Both the position numbers and the translations under genes were made by a program. Shown piece after piece: positions 1 through 7,909 of a stretch of DNA of 16,731 bases. How positions within the stretch are numbered: the stretch's first letter is position 1; the number at the start of each line of letters is the position of its first letter. The DNA comes from MGBC102946 sp022793145 (GTDB taxonomy: Bacteria > Bacillota_I > Bacilli_A > RF39 > UBA660): contig CANEDJ010000033.1 of the NCBI GenBank assembly GCA_947426265.1, positions 1-16,731 on the forward strand, in the 5' to 3' direction. A model generated the notes under the pieces. It was not told where the DNA came from, did not search any database, and saw nothing but the letters and a program-made list of their open reading frames with translations.

Positions 1-18
1 AACATTTATAATTTTAAA

Positions 19-52
19 AGACTGTTCACAAAAAATTATTTGTCAACAGTCT
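19..52 (-). terminator. Hairpin, possible terminator of the minus-strand operon
   Basis: An 8-bp perfect stem (AGACTGTT at 19-26 with AACAGTCT at 45-52) continues past a C/C mismatch into a 5-bp stem (ACAAA 28-32 with TTTGT 39-43), closing a 6-nt loop. Read on the minus strand it is followed by TTTT, about 80 nt after the stop of the CmpB-like gene, so it could end that transcript. The T run is short, so it could instead be a repeat-type intergenic hairpin. Its left-arm sequence recurs at 16665-16678. Confidence 0.45.
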
Positions 53-53
53 G

Positions 54-81
54 AGGTAACATATAAAAATGTTACCTTTTT
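54..81 (+). terminator. Intrinsic terminator of a gene upstream of the window
   Basis: There is a perfect 9-bp stem, AGGTAACAT (54-62) with ATGTTACCT (69-77), a 6-nt A-rich loop, and a T tract at 77-81. The T run is on the plus-strand side, so it should stop plus-strand transcription arriving from outside the window. It faces the minus-strand operon, so together with the hairpin at 19-52 it isolates two convergent units. Confidence 0.65.
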
Positions 82-133
82 GTTATATAGATTATTAAAA
101 ATTATATTTTTCCAAAATCATACCAATAAAATA

Positions 134-916
134 TTATTTTATTTTTTTAATTTCATTTTCAATCTCTCTTTGTTTATCTTTTAATTTTTCTTCTTGCTTT
201 CTAAGGCGTGCTAATTTCTTTGTTTTATCTTTCAACATTTTTGCTTGCTTTTTAATCATTTTTTTTATTTGTTTCATATTTAAAAAGGTTAAATTAGGAA
301 ATGCATTTAAAACTCTTTTAAAAGACCAATTTTTATTAGCTAAAGATTCTCTTACTTTATGAGACATCTCATCTGTATAGTCTTTTTTTAACGCACTAGC
401 TGTTAGTTTAAGTTGCCTGATAATGTTACAAGATATTATAGTATCAATAATAAATAAAGAAAGTAATAAACCTGAAATAAAATATAAAATAGAATTTGGG
501 ATTCGATTTAAACAAGAGTGTAAAAAAGGATTGATATAATAAACTAAAATTGTGCCTAATATTCCAAAAAGAATAGAATTTTGTAAGCAGATTCTCCCAT
601 TTAAATTAAGTGGTATGTTTGAATAATCCCACCATTTTGCTTTAAATATCTTTTCCATTGCATAACCTGTGAAATATTCTACAATAGAACCAATAATAAT
701 AGAATTTAAAAATAGAAAGAGTGGATAATCAATATAGAAACCCAAAATAAAAGTCATGAGAGTTCCAGCAACACCATAGATAGGCAAATATGGCCCTAAT
801 AAAAATCCACGGTTTACGATTTTTCTTTCTGAAATTCCAACATAAATTGTTTCAATGATCCAACCACAAAATGAATATACCATAAATAGGGCAAAATAAT
901 AAATAAAATAATACAT
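134..916 (-). CDS. CmpB-like membrane protein (putative ABC transporter permease family)
   Basis: This 260-residue integral membrane protein resembles the family catalogued as putative ABC-transporter type IV / CmpB (PF06541), whose biochemical role is not established. Family-like motifs are visible: CGWIIE at 17-22, RGFLLGPYLPIYG at 36-48, KWWDYS at 94-99 and LNGRICL at 105-111, between about five or six hydrophobic segments (roughly 3-20, 45-60, 65-82, 112-127, 142-162). After about residue 165 the chain is soluble and basic. Residues 215-260 are Lys/Glu-rich with coiled-coil character, unusually long and charged for a permease tail. No ATPase subunit lies nearby, so the transporter name is only a family label. 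The start is ATG (914-916), with AAGGAG just upstream inside the end of the preceding ATPase gene. The 3-nt gap indicates co-transcription and probably translational coupling. Confidence 0.75.
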   Translation of the reverse strand: MYYFIYYFALFMVYSFCGWIIETIYVGISERKIVNRGFLLGPYLPIYGVAGTLMTFILGFYIDYPLFLFLNSIIIGSIVEYFTGYAMEKIFKAKWWDYSNIPLNLNGRICLQNSILFGILGTILVYYINPFLHSCLNRIPNSILYFISGLLLSLFIIDTIISCNIIRQLKLTASALKKDYTDEMSHKVRESLANKNWSFKRVLNAFPNLTFLNMKQIKKMIKKQAKMLKDKTKKLARLRKQEEKLKDKQREIENEIKKIK

Positions 917-919
917 GTT

Positions 920-3556
920 TTACTCCTTACGTTTTATAAATTTAAATAACTCCATAATCACTAAAAGTGGAATTGTTAATAGAAAAACTAGAATAATATG
1001 ATCAATACTTAATGGCGCTGTTTTTAAAACATTACTTAAAAAAGGTGTCTCTGTAACAATTAATTGTAAAATTAAAGTTGTAAATATTCCAAAAACAATA
1101 AGAGGATTATTTTTTATAGGAAGTTTAAAAGCAGAAGTAAGTTCTGATCTGCAATTAAATACATGAATGTTTTGCATAAATACCATAAGTAATAAAATAT
1201 AGCTTCTAGCAACTAAAATTTCCATATGCATAACATGGATTAAATAGTACCAGAATGCAAATACAATACTACCTATAATGATACCAGATAATAGAACCTC
1301 CTCAACCATAATTTTATTGAAAATAGATTCAGATGTTTTTCTTGGCTTTTTAAACATTATATTTTTGTCACCTTTTTCGAAAGTAAGAGCGACATCTTGA
1401 ATTCCATCAGTGACTAAATTTAACCATAACAATTGAATCGCGAGTAAAGGAATTGGAAGTCCTAACATTAAAGAAAAAACGAAAAATAAAACTTCAGAAA
1501 TTCCACAAGATAGTAACATATAAATTACTTTTCTGATATTGTCATAAGCATATCTTCCTTCTTCAATTCCAGAAACAATAGAGCTAAAATTGTCATCTGT
1601 AATGATTAAAGATCCTGTTTCCTTTGCAACATCTGTACCACTTCCCATTGCAATCCCTATATGGGCAGCTTTCATAGCGGGTGCATCATTGACTCCATCT
1701 CCAGTAACAGCAACAAATTCTCCCCTTCTTTTAAGAGATTCTACAATTGCCAGTTTCTGATTGGGCGTAACTCTAGAAAAAATGCTGATATCTTTAATGA
1801 ACTTATCGCTACTGGAATTTCCTTGATCTAAATATTTTTGCAATTCCTCACCTGTTGTAATAGAAGAATGAAGCCCTAATTCTTTTCCAATAGCAGCAGC
1901 AGTTAATGGATGATCACCTGTTACCATGATTACTTTTACGCCAGCATTCTGACACGCTTTAATTGCATCTGGAACTTCTGACCGAATTGGGTCGATAAAG
2001 CCAATCAATCCTAAAAAAGTAAGTTTTGGAATATCATTTTCATCATAATTTTCTTTTTCTTGAAAATTATTTTTTATTCCTTCTGCAAAAGCAATAACTC
2101 GGTAACCAGAAGATGCTAATTCTTCATTTTGTTTGATAATTTTTTTAGAATCTAATTTTTCTATTTTTCCATTTACAATCATATTGTTACAAAAAGGTAA
2201 AATTGTTTCCAAAGAGCCTTTTATAGTAATATGAGCATCCCTGTTATTTTGATAAAACACCGCAGAATACTTTTTTTCAGATTCATAAGGAATTTCTCCT
2301 ATAATAGGTAGTTGATCTTTTAAGTTGATACCTGCTTTATATCCTAATGATAAAAGTGCAACATCAATAGAATCTCCTCTATATTTCCATTCTTGCTCTT
2401 CTAAATAGAGACTTGCTTCGTTATTTAAAATTCCCATGGTGATGACATTTTTAACTTCATTGTTAATATCTGTTATAGAACCATTTCCATTATATCCGAT
2501 TCCAGAGACAGTATGTCTTTTTCCACTTGGAAGTACAATCATTTTAGCGGTTTGTTCATTCAATGTTAAAGTTCCAGTTTTATCTGTAGCAATTACAGTG
2601 CAACTTCCTAAGCCCTCCACAGCATTTAATCTTCTCACAATCACATTTTTCTTTGCCATACGGTTAGAAGCAACTGAAAGAGCAATTGTGAGAGATACAG
2701 GGAGTCCTTCAGGAATCGCAGAAATAGAAAGTGCAACAACTGTGAAAAAGATTTCTTTTGGTGCCATTCCTTTCATATATAAAATGAAAGTAATGATAAT
2801 TGCAATCATCATGATTAAAATACTAATTTGTTTTGTGAATTTTTCCATTCTAATTACTAAGGGAGATTTAGAAGCATTGCTATTATTTACATTATGAGCA
2901 ATTTTTCCTAATTCTGTATTTTTCCCAGTTGCAACAACAATTCCTGTTCCTCTTCCACTTAGAACAGTAGCTCCAGCAAAACCCATATTTTTTTGTTCTG
3001 TGATGGGAACTTCCTTTTTTATTGCTTCTGAATACTTTGCAGTAGCAGTGGATTCTCCAGTTAAAAAGGCTTCATCAATCATTAAATTTGCAGTATGGGT
3101 AAATCTAATATCGGCTCCAATTTTGTCTCCAGATTCTAAATGTACAAAATCGCCAATGACAAGGTCCTCAGAAGGAATAGAAATCATTTTACTATTTCTA
3201 ATCACTTTTGATTCAATTTTGATCATATTTTGTAACGCAGTAGCACTTTTCTCGGCTTTCCATTCTTCTATTGTACCTAAAATGGCATCTGTTAAAATGA
3301 CGAATAGAATAAATACAGCATCCATATATTCATGTCCTAAGACAGAAATGATCCCTGTTATAATTAAAATACATACAAGTGGATTTAGTAATTGGCTAAA
3401 AAATATTGTTATAATATTTTTTTGTTTTGCTTTTGGTAATTCATTTTTTCCATATTTCTCTAATCTAGAAAAAGCATCTTCATTTGATAAACCTTCTTTA
3501 TTTGTATGTAACTCAGCTTCTACTTCAAAAATTGTTTTTTGACACCAATGTTTCAT
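920..3556 (-). CDS. P2-type cation-transporting ATPase (calcium-ATPase-like)
   Basis: An 878-residue P-type ATPase of the usual P2A/P2B length that pumps a cation across the cytoplasmic membrane. Visible in order: N-terminal cation-ATPase domain (about 1-60), M1-M2 (about 48-99), actuator loop TGES (166-169), M4 PEGLP (282-286), phosphorylation motif DKTGTLT with Asp325, nucleotide-domain KGS (446-448), TGD hinge (546-548), TGDGVNDAP (618-626), and six C-terminal membrane helices. M4 PEGLP and M6 NLVTD (713-717) match the calcium-pump pattern. In M5 the family Asn ahead of the conserved Glu688 is Gly685 (sequence SCGISE), and M6 continues GIQDVALTFE, so strict Ca2+ specificity is uncertain; Na+, Mn2+ or another cation is possible. 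The start is ATG at 3554-3556, with AAGGAGGC at 3561-3568. It is the first gene of a two-gene operon with the CmpB-like protein. Confidence 0.9.
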   Translation of the reverse strand: MKHWCQKTIFEVEAELHTNKEGLSNEDAFSRLEKYGKNELPKAKQKNIITIFFSQLLNPLVCILIITGIISVLGHEYMDAVFILFVILTDAILGTIEEWKAEKSATALQNMIKIESKVIRNSKMISIPSEDLVIGDFVHLESGDKIGADIRFTHTANLMIDEAFLTGESTATAKYSEAIKKEVPITEQKNMGFAGATVLSGRGTGIVVATGKNTELGKIAHNVNNSNASKSPLVIRMEKFTKQISILIMMIAIIITFILYMKGMAPKEIFFTVVALSISAIPEGLPVSLTIALSVASNRMAKKNVIVRRLNAVEGLGSCTVIATDKTGTLTLNEQTAKMIVLPSGKRHTVSGIGYNGNGSITDINNEVKNVITMGILNNEASLYLEEQEWKYRGDSIDVALLSLGYKAGINLKDQLPIIGEIPYESEKKYSAVFYQNNRDAHITIKGSLETILPFCNNMIVNGKIEKLDSKKIIKQNEELASSGYRVIAFAEGIKNNFQEKENYDENDIPKLTFLGLIGFIDPIRSEVPDAIKACQNAGVKVIMVTGDHPLTAAAIGKELGLHSSITTGEELQKYLDQGNSSSDKFIKDISIFSRVTPNQKLAIVESLKRRGEFVAVTGDGVNDAPAMKAAHIGIAMGSGTDVAKETGSLIITDDNFSSIVSGIEEGRYAYDNIRKVIYMLLSCGISEVLFFVFSLMLGLPIPLLAIQLLWLNLVTDGIQDVALTFEKGDKNIMFKKPRKTSESIFNKIMVEEVLLSGIIIGSIVFAFWYYLIHVMHMEILVARSYILLLMVFMQNIHVFNCRSELTSAFKLPIKNNPLIVFGIFTTLILQLIVTETPFLSNVLKTAPLSIDHIILVFLLTIPLLVIMELFKFIKRKE

Positions 3557-3577
3557 AGTCGCCTCCTTATTGTATCT

Positions 3578-3607
3578 ATTATAGCACGTATAATGTAAAT
3601 TAGTAAA
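3578..3607 (-). promoter_or_regulatory. Extended -10 promoter of the P2-ATPase operon
   Basis: Read on the minus strand, a perfect TATAAT (+ strand 3578-3583) is preceded by TGC, giving an extended -10 (TGnTATAAT). A weak -35, TTTACT (3602-3607, 4 of 6 matches), sits 18 nt upstream. Transcription would start roughly 15 nt before the ATG at 3556, leaving room for the AAGGAGGC ribosome site. Confidence 0.65.
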
Positions 3608-3611
3608 TTAT

Positions 3612-3836
3612 TCACTTGTACGAATTATGTTTAGAAAGATTATCCAAATGTGAGTAAAAGATTTTAATATAGTATATATCGGTGGAAGAAATCTTATAAA
3701 GAGAAACAGGAATGATAAATTTAGTACAAGAATATAATTTTTCTTTGTTTTTACCGAGAACAGGTATTCCATAACTTTTTCTAAGATAAAAACTACAAAA
3801 TTTTTGAATATAATCGGCTTTTTTAATCCTATTCAA
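3612..3836 (-). CDS. Doubtful small ORF (74 codons), unknown
   Basis: An open frame would start at TTG (3834-3836) and end just before the ATPase promoter. No good Shine-Dalgarno sequence precedes the TTG, and there is no ATG or GTG start. The product, rich in Lys, Tyr, Ile and Ser, was not recognised as any family. Frames of this length arise by chance at this base composition. The frame stays open about ten codons upstream of the TTG to a TAA, so it could also be the tail of a decayed gene. It is listed only because it fills the otherwise empty divergent region. Confidence 0.15.
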   Translation of the reverse strand: MNRIKKADYIQKFCSFYLRKSYGIPVLGKNKEKLYSCTKFIIPVSLYKISSTDIYYIKIFYSHLDNLSKHNSYK

Positions 3837-3887
3837 CTTGAGTTTGTAATAATGTCTTGTGAAGCAAATAAAGTATTTTTAGAAACA

Positions 3888-3916
3888 TTGTAGAATATAA
3901 GACTTTTTGGTATAAT
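3888..3916 (+). promoter_or_regulatory. Extended -10 promoter of the lipase operon
   Basis: A perfect TATAAT at 3911-3916 is preceded by TGG (extended -10). A weak TTGTAG at 3888-3893 (3 of 6 matches to TTGACA) lies 17 nt upstream. The predicted start point is near 3923, leaving an untranslated leader of under 20 nt before the GTG start at 3941. Confidence 0.65.
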
Positions 3917-3940
3917 AGTTGCGATTGGAAGTGTGAAAAG

Positions 3941-5212
3941 GTGGAAAAAAAGGCAATTGTTTTATCAGGTGGAGGATCAAAAGGTGCATATCAAGCAGGT
4001 GTTTGGAAAGCATTAAGAAGACTGCATTATCATTATAAAATTGTAACAGGAACTTCAGTTGGTGCTTTAAATGGAGCATTGATGGTACAAAGAGATTATA
4101 AAAAATGTTTAAGAATGTGGGAAAATATGGATTTTGAGAAAATCTTTGTAGATCCTTTTCCGAAGAAAATAGAAGGAATTAGTGGAAAGGCAAATGTCTA
4201 TAAAAGATATGCCTCTAGTTTTATTAAAAATGGCGGTATCAATACCAGTCGTTTTGAACAAATGGTTCAAAAAATGTTTAGCTCATTTCGTTTTTTTCGC
4301 TCTTCTGTTGATTATGGTTTGGTAGTTTATAATTTTACAACTAAAAAACCTTTAGAAATTACAAAAGCAGAAATGACGGAGAAAACGGCCCCTCTTTATA
4401 TTATCGGTTCTGCCTCTTGTTTTCCAGCTTTTCCTATGAAAAAAATAGAAGGAAATCAATATATTGATGGTGGATATAGTGATAATATGCCAATCAATTT
4501 AGCAATCGCATTAGGAGCAACAGAAATTGTGGCAGTAGATTTGCATGCAGTAGGTAAAAAGAAAAAAGTAACGAATACCAATGTCAAAATTACGATGATA
4601 GAGCCAAGGAATCAAATTGTTTCATTTTTAGTGTTTCAGAAAGAATTATCTAGAAAAGCAATTTGTTATGGCTATAATGATACAATGAAAGCTTTTCATA
4701 AACTAGAAGGAAATATTTATACATTTCGATTAGGTGAATTAAAAAAACAATATCAAAAAATGGAACTTCCTTTAAAAATTGCTTTAGAGAAACGACTAAA
4801 GAATCGAAAACAATTTGTAGAAGAAAAATTATTGAAACGTTCAATTTTTCATAAATTATTGGAGGGTGAAAAACGAGAACAATTATTTTATGAAATCATA
4901 GAATTGATTGGAAAAAGTTTAAAAATAGACGATTCAAAGGTCTATCGAATGAGAGAATTTTCAAGAGAAGCTTTGTATCAATTGTTACTAATTGATCATA
5001 TTGATTTCAAAACAGTAGAGGGAAAAATATTGGAAGGAAAGCTCCGATCTTTGTTTGGAACAGCAACTATTTTAAGATTTTTATATGATAAAATAGAAAT
5101 GGGAACAAAAAATAAGAAAACGGAATATTGCAAGTACGCCTTATTATTTCCAAAGGAGTTTATAGCAGCAACTTATTTATTTTTAATCAATTTAGAATAT
5201 CGTATTATTTAG
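3941..5212 (+). CDS. Patatin-like phospholipase (RssA-type)
   Basis: A 423-residue patatin-family acyl hydrolase, expected to cleave acyl chains from phospholipids or related lipids with a Ser-Asp dyad. The N-terminal half carries the complete set: oxyanion-hole GGGSKG (10-15), nucleophile elbow GTSVG with Ser39, and the catalytic DGG with Asp176. Residues from about 205 to 423 form a second, Lys/Glu-rich and largely helical region with no family I recognise. RssA-type proteins are typically near 300 residues, so this is an added C-terminal extension. No signal peptide is seen, so a cytoplasmic or inner-membrane-face role is likely. The start is GTG (3941), supported by the start of homology (EKKAIVLSGGG) and GGAAG about 10 nt upstream; no ATG is available nearby. 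It is the first gene of a three-gene operon, with the next start 8 nt after its stop. Confidence 0.9.
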   Translation: MEKKAIVLSGGGSKGAYQAGVWKALRRLHYHYKIVTGTSVGALNGALMVQRDYKKCLRMWENMDFEKIFVDPFPKKIEGISGKANVYKRYASSFIKNGGINTSRFEQMVQKMFSSFRFFRSSVDYGLVVYNFTTKKPLEITKAEMTEKTAPLYIIGSASCFPAFPMKKIEGNQYIDGGYSDNMPINLAIALGATEIVAVDLHAVGKKKKVTNTNVKITMIEPRNQIVSFLVFQKELSRKAICYGYNDTMKAFHKLEGNIYTFRLGELKKQYQKMELPLKIALEKRLKNRKQFVEEKLLKRSIFHKLLEGEKREQLFYEIIELIGKSLKIDDSKVYRMREFSREALYQLLLIDHIDFKTVEGKILEGKLRSLFGTATILRFLYDKIEMGTKNKKTEYCKYALLFPKEFIAATYLFLINLEYRII

Positions 5213-5220
5213 GGGGGAAA

Positions 5221-6942
5221 ATGGAGAAAAATTTCAAGCAGATTTTAAAAGAACAAGTAATTTTAGAATTTCATCAAAAAGGTTTAGATGATTTAATAAC
5301 CTTTTTTGTAGCTAAATATCCTAATTTCACTTATACAGATTTGGATGTAGAACATCTTATTCCAGAATATTTAAGAGTGTATGATATTCATTTTTTGGCA
5401 AGTTATATTCGTTATAGTGATTTAAGTTTATTAGGAAGTGGAATGCGCGATTTAGCTGTTAAAGAAAAATTATATTATCTTCACTATCATATTGGAACAA
5501 TATTTCATGCATATCGCAGATTTATTTGGTCAGATGATATTACATTGGAGGATTTAAAAAGATGGCTTCCTTTATTGAGCAATTTTAGACTCAAAAATAG
5601 AATTATGAGATGTACTAAAATATCAGAAAGCTTTAAAAGATTTGTAGATTTATGTTTAGAGGAGAACTCTTTTGCTTATCAAAATTTGATATTATTGGAT
5701 GACCTTTATTCAACTGCTATTATTGAGTTAGAAAGAATTGCTTATATCTCTAATCAAGAAACCTTTTATAAATTATTAAAAATTATTATGGAAAGTGGAC
5801 TTTCTATTTCCGTTGATCAACTATTACAATGTTTTTATAAATTAGAAAAGTTATTAGAATTAATTCCGATTCAGTTTCTATCACAATACAGTTTTATGAT
5901 TGAAGAATATTTAAGAGAATTTCGTTATTTTCCGGCCATTCATAATATAGAAGAATTTCAAGCTTTTCGAAATTCTAAAGAAAAGGCTCATTTAGCATTT
6001 CTAGAAAATGAAACGGATCTTTCCTCACTAAAGGAATTTTATAGTTTGTTGTTCTTGGGTATGCCTTATCAAAAATTTCAAAAAGTTTTTATGGCTCTTT
6101 CAAGTGATTCTAGTAAGCAATATCAGTTATTGAAAATACTATATGAATCGATATTTCCTTTTTTGTTAAAGAAAGATTTATATTATCAGTTTATGAATTA
6201 TGGAAGCTTAAGATCTTATTTAGAAGATCAAATTAAATTGGAAGATATTAATCATTTAAATTTAATGCTTACTTCTATTGATGAAGAACGCTCATTAATA
6301 ACCATGGATCATTCTTCTTTCCATTTTATAATATCTTCTACTTCTAGTTATAAAAGCTCGAAAGGAACAATGAGAGCAACGATACAAAACGATACGAATT
6401 TTGTTTATCAAAAAGATTGTTTATTTGGTTATTCTACTCCTGTTATATTATCTTGTGATGAGTATACTTGTGTATTGAAAAGAAATGGATTAAAACCGGA
6501 TTTTTTAATTGCGTTTGATCAGGTATCATTTAAACATTTAATTTATCAAAAAGTAATGGGAATACCAATTGTAGTAATTGATACAGATTCTTATGTTCAA
6601 AAACTGATACACAGCTTAGAAGAAAAGTTTGCAAGTCAAGATTGGATTTCTTATATAAGACTTAAAAAGAATCTCTTTTTCGCGATTCAAAAACATCCAT
6701 GGCTGCTTGTAAAATATTTTACTTCTGAAACTTTATATGAAGATGTTAGATGTTTAGAAAAAAATTTAGAAATATGGATATTAGAAAAAGTGCCTTCTGC
6801 CTTTTTTAAAAATCAATTAGAGATTTTAGAACAATTAATTTTAGTAAATGAAGAATTAGAAGAAATATTAGTCAGTGGAAAGAAAACTTCTTTTCAATAT
6901 CGTAAAAAAATGTTACAATATGAGCCAATTGCTGAATTATAA
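5221..6942 (+). CDS. Protein of unknown function between lipase and acyltransferase
   Basis: A 573-residue protein not recognised as any family. The ATG at 5221 is chosen because AGGGGGG precedes it at the right distance; the frame is open further upstream but would overlap the lipase gene without a ribosome site. Residues 1-340 look like a dense run of amphipathic helices rich in Leu, Phe, Tyr and Glu, with no convincing membrane segment or signal peptide. From about 360 the composition changes to a mixed alpha/beta region, including KPDFLIAF (425-432) and IPIVVIDTDSY (448-458). That pattern suggests two parallel strands around a helix, as in a Rossmann-like fold. The last 100 residues are helical again. 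Its position 8 nt after a lipase gene and 14 nt before an acyltransferase gene suggests a role in the same lipid process, which is inference. Confidence 0.8.
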   Translation: MEKNFKQILKEQVILEFHQKGLDDLITFFVAKYPNFTYTDLDVEHLIPEYLRVYDIHFLASYIRYSDLSLLGSGMRDLAVKEKLYYLHYHIGTIFHAYRRFIWSDDITLEDLKRWLPLLSNFRLKNRIMRCTKISESFKRFVDLCLEENSFAYQNLILLDDLYSTAIIELERIAYISNQETFYKLLKIIMESGLSISVDQLLQCFYKLEKLLELIPIQFLSQYSFMIEEYLREFRYFPAIHNIEEFQAFRNSKEKAHLAFLENETDLSSLKEFYSLLFLGMPYQKFQKVFMALSSDSSKQYQLLKILYESIFPFLLKKDLYYQFMNYGSLRSYLEDQIKLEDINHLNLMLTSIDEERSLITMDHSSFHFIISSTSSYKSSKGTMRATIQNDTNFVYQKDCLFGYSTPVILSCDEYTCVLKRNGLKPDFLIAFDQVSFKHLIYQKVMGIPIVVIDTDSYVQKLIHSLEEKFASQDWISYIRLKKNLFFAIQKHPWLLVKYFTSETLYEDVRCLEKNLEIWILEKVPSAFFKNQLEILEQLILVNEELEEILVSGKKTSFQYRKKMLQYEPIAEL

Positions 6943-6956
6943 TAGGAGGAAACATT

Positions 6957-7901
6957 ATGAAAAATTTAGGGTTAGGATATGTAAAAACATCAACTGTAGA
7001 AAATTTTACGACAGAAAGTGGAATTAAAATTAGAAGATATATGAGTCCGATTGTTCGAAAAGCGTTAAAATTAGCTACCAAAAGAACGGTATATTTAGAG
7101 TCGTATCCCAATTTAGAATCAAATACTCCATATATTTTTGCTTCTACACATTCTTTTGATGAAGATATTATAGCGGCCTTGTCGATAATAGACCGTAATG
7201 CTTATGTACTACTTGGAACAACAGATCAAATTGACCATAATCCTCAAATGTATGCAGCTTGGTTAAATGGAATGATTTATGTAGATCGATTAGATGCAGA
7301 TAGTAGAAAAGAAGCTACAAAAAAAATGGAGCGAATATTAAATAGTGGAACTAGTGTTCTATTATTTCCTGAAGGGGGTTGGAATAATACAGAGAATTTA
7401 TTGTGTCAGCCATTATTTGCAGGTCCTTATATTTTAGCTCAAAAAACAAAAGCGAAAGTAGTTCCAATTGCATCTTTTAATGAACCAAATTCGAATGATA
7501 TTTTTATTAAAGTTGGAGAACCAATGGATTTTACTGGAAAAGAAAAAAAAGAAGCCTTAAGAGAATTACGGGATAGCTTAGCAACTATGATGTTTGAACA
7601 TATAGAACATCATTCTACTCCTATTGTAAGAAGTCAATTAGGAGAGGACCAGCATTTAGACTTTATGGAAGTACGTAGAAAAGAATATATGAGAGTAAAG
7701 TGGACACGAGATGTTTGGGATGAAGAATTAGCATTTTATCATGATAAAGACCAACCATTGCCAATTAAGATTCGAGAAAGTTTTGATAAAGTTGTAATAA
7801 CAAGACATAATGCATATATTATGGCACCTATAATCGAAAGACGATTAGAGGATGAAAAGTATAATTTTAAAATTTATATGAAGAAAAAGACAAAACAGTA
7901 A
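6957..7901 (+). CDS. PlsC-like glycerolipid acyltransferase
   Basis: A 314-residue member of the lysophospholipid/glycerophosphate acyltransferase superfamily, which moves an acyl chain from acyl-ACP or acyl-CoA to a lysolipid or other acceptor. The catalytic HX4D motif is HSFDED (His65, Asp70). The substrate-binding FPEG motif is FPEGGW (137-142), where PlsC proteins usually have FPEGTR, so acceptor specificity may differ. VVPIASF (168-174) corresponds to the conserved motif around the last strand. Unlike many PlsC enzymes there is no N-terminal membrane helix. About 100 residues after the acyltransferase core (from about 215) form an Arg/Glu/Lys-rich tail of unknown role. The ATG at 6957 has AGGAGGA at 6944-6950. 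It is the third gene of the lipase operon; the true reaction is not determined by sequence. Confidence 0.85.
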   Translation: MKNLGLGYVKTSTVENFTTESGIKIRRYMSPIVRKALKLATKRTVYLESYPNLESNTPYIFASTHSFDEDIIAALSIIDRNAYVLLGTTDQIDHNPQMYAAWLNGMIYVDRLDADSRKEATKKMERILNSGTSVLLFPEGGWNNTENLLCQPLFAGPYILAQKTKAKVVPIASFNEPNSNDIFIKVGEPMDFTGKEKKEALRELRDSLATMMFEHIEHHSTPIVRSQLGEDQHLDFMEVRRKEYMRVKWTRDVWDEELAFYHDKDQPLPIKIRESFDKVVITRHNAYIMAPIIERRLEDEKYNFKIYMKKKTKQ

Positions 7902-7909
7902 TTTATTTT

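Larger units (their letters stand above)
3557..3940. other. Divergent intergenic region with two promoters
   Basis: This 384-nt stretch separates the minus-strand ATPase operon from the plus-strand lipase operon. It holds an extended -10 promoter for each direction (3578-3607 on the minus strand and 3888-3916 on the plus strand). Between them is only a doubtful 74-codon minus-strand reading frame. No tRNA, riboswitch-like fold or terminator was recognised. Its length exceeds what two promoters need, so a decayed gene or a small RNA is possible. Confidence 0.6.

Noticed and set aside
2436..3542. Two long plus-strand open frames (2436-2897 and 3000-3542) inside the P2 ATPase gene
   Set aside because: They lie opposite a clear, full-length P-type ATPase with all motifs, lack ribosome sites and show no family resemblance; they are antisense shadows.
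5128..5220. A 31-codon upstream extension of the unknown 573-residue protein
   Set aside because: It would overlap the lipase gene, has no ribosome site, and a strong AGGGGGG precedes the ATG at 5221.
3941..7901. Anti-phage defence system of the CapV/CBASS type because of the patatin gene
   Set aside because: No cyclic-nucleotide synthase or other defence gene is nearby; the neighbours are an acyltransferase and an unknown protein, and the context looks chromosomal.
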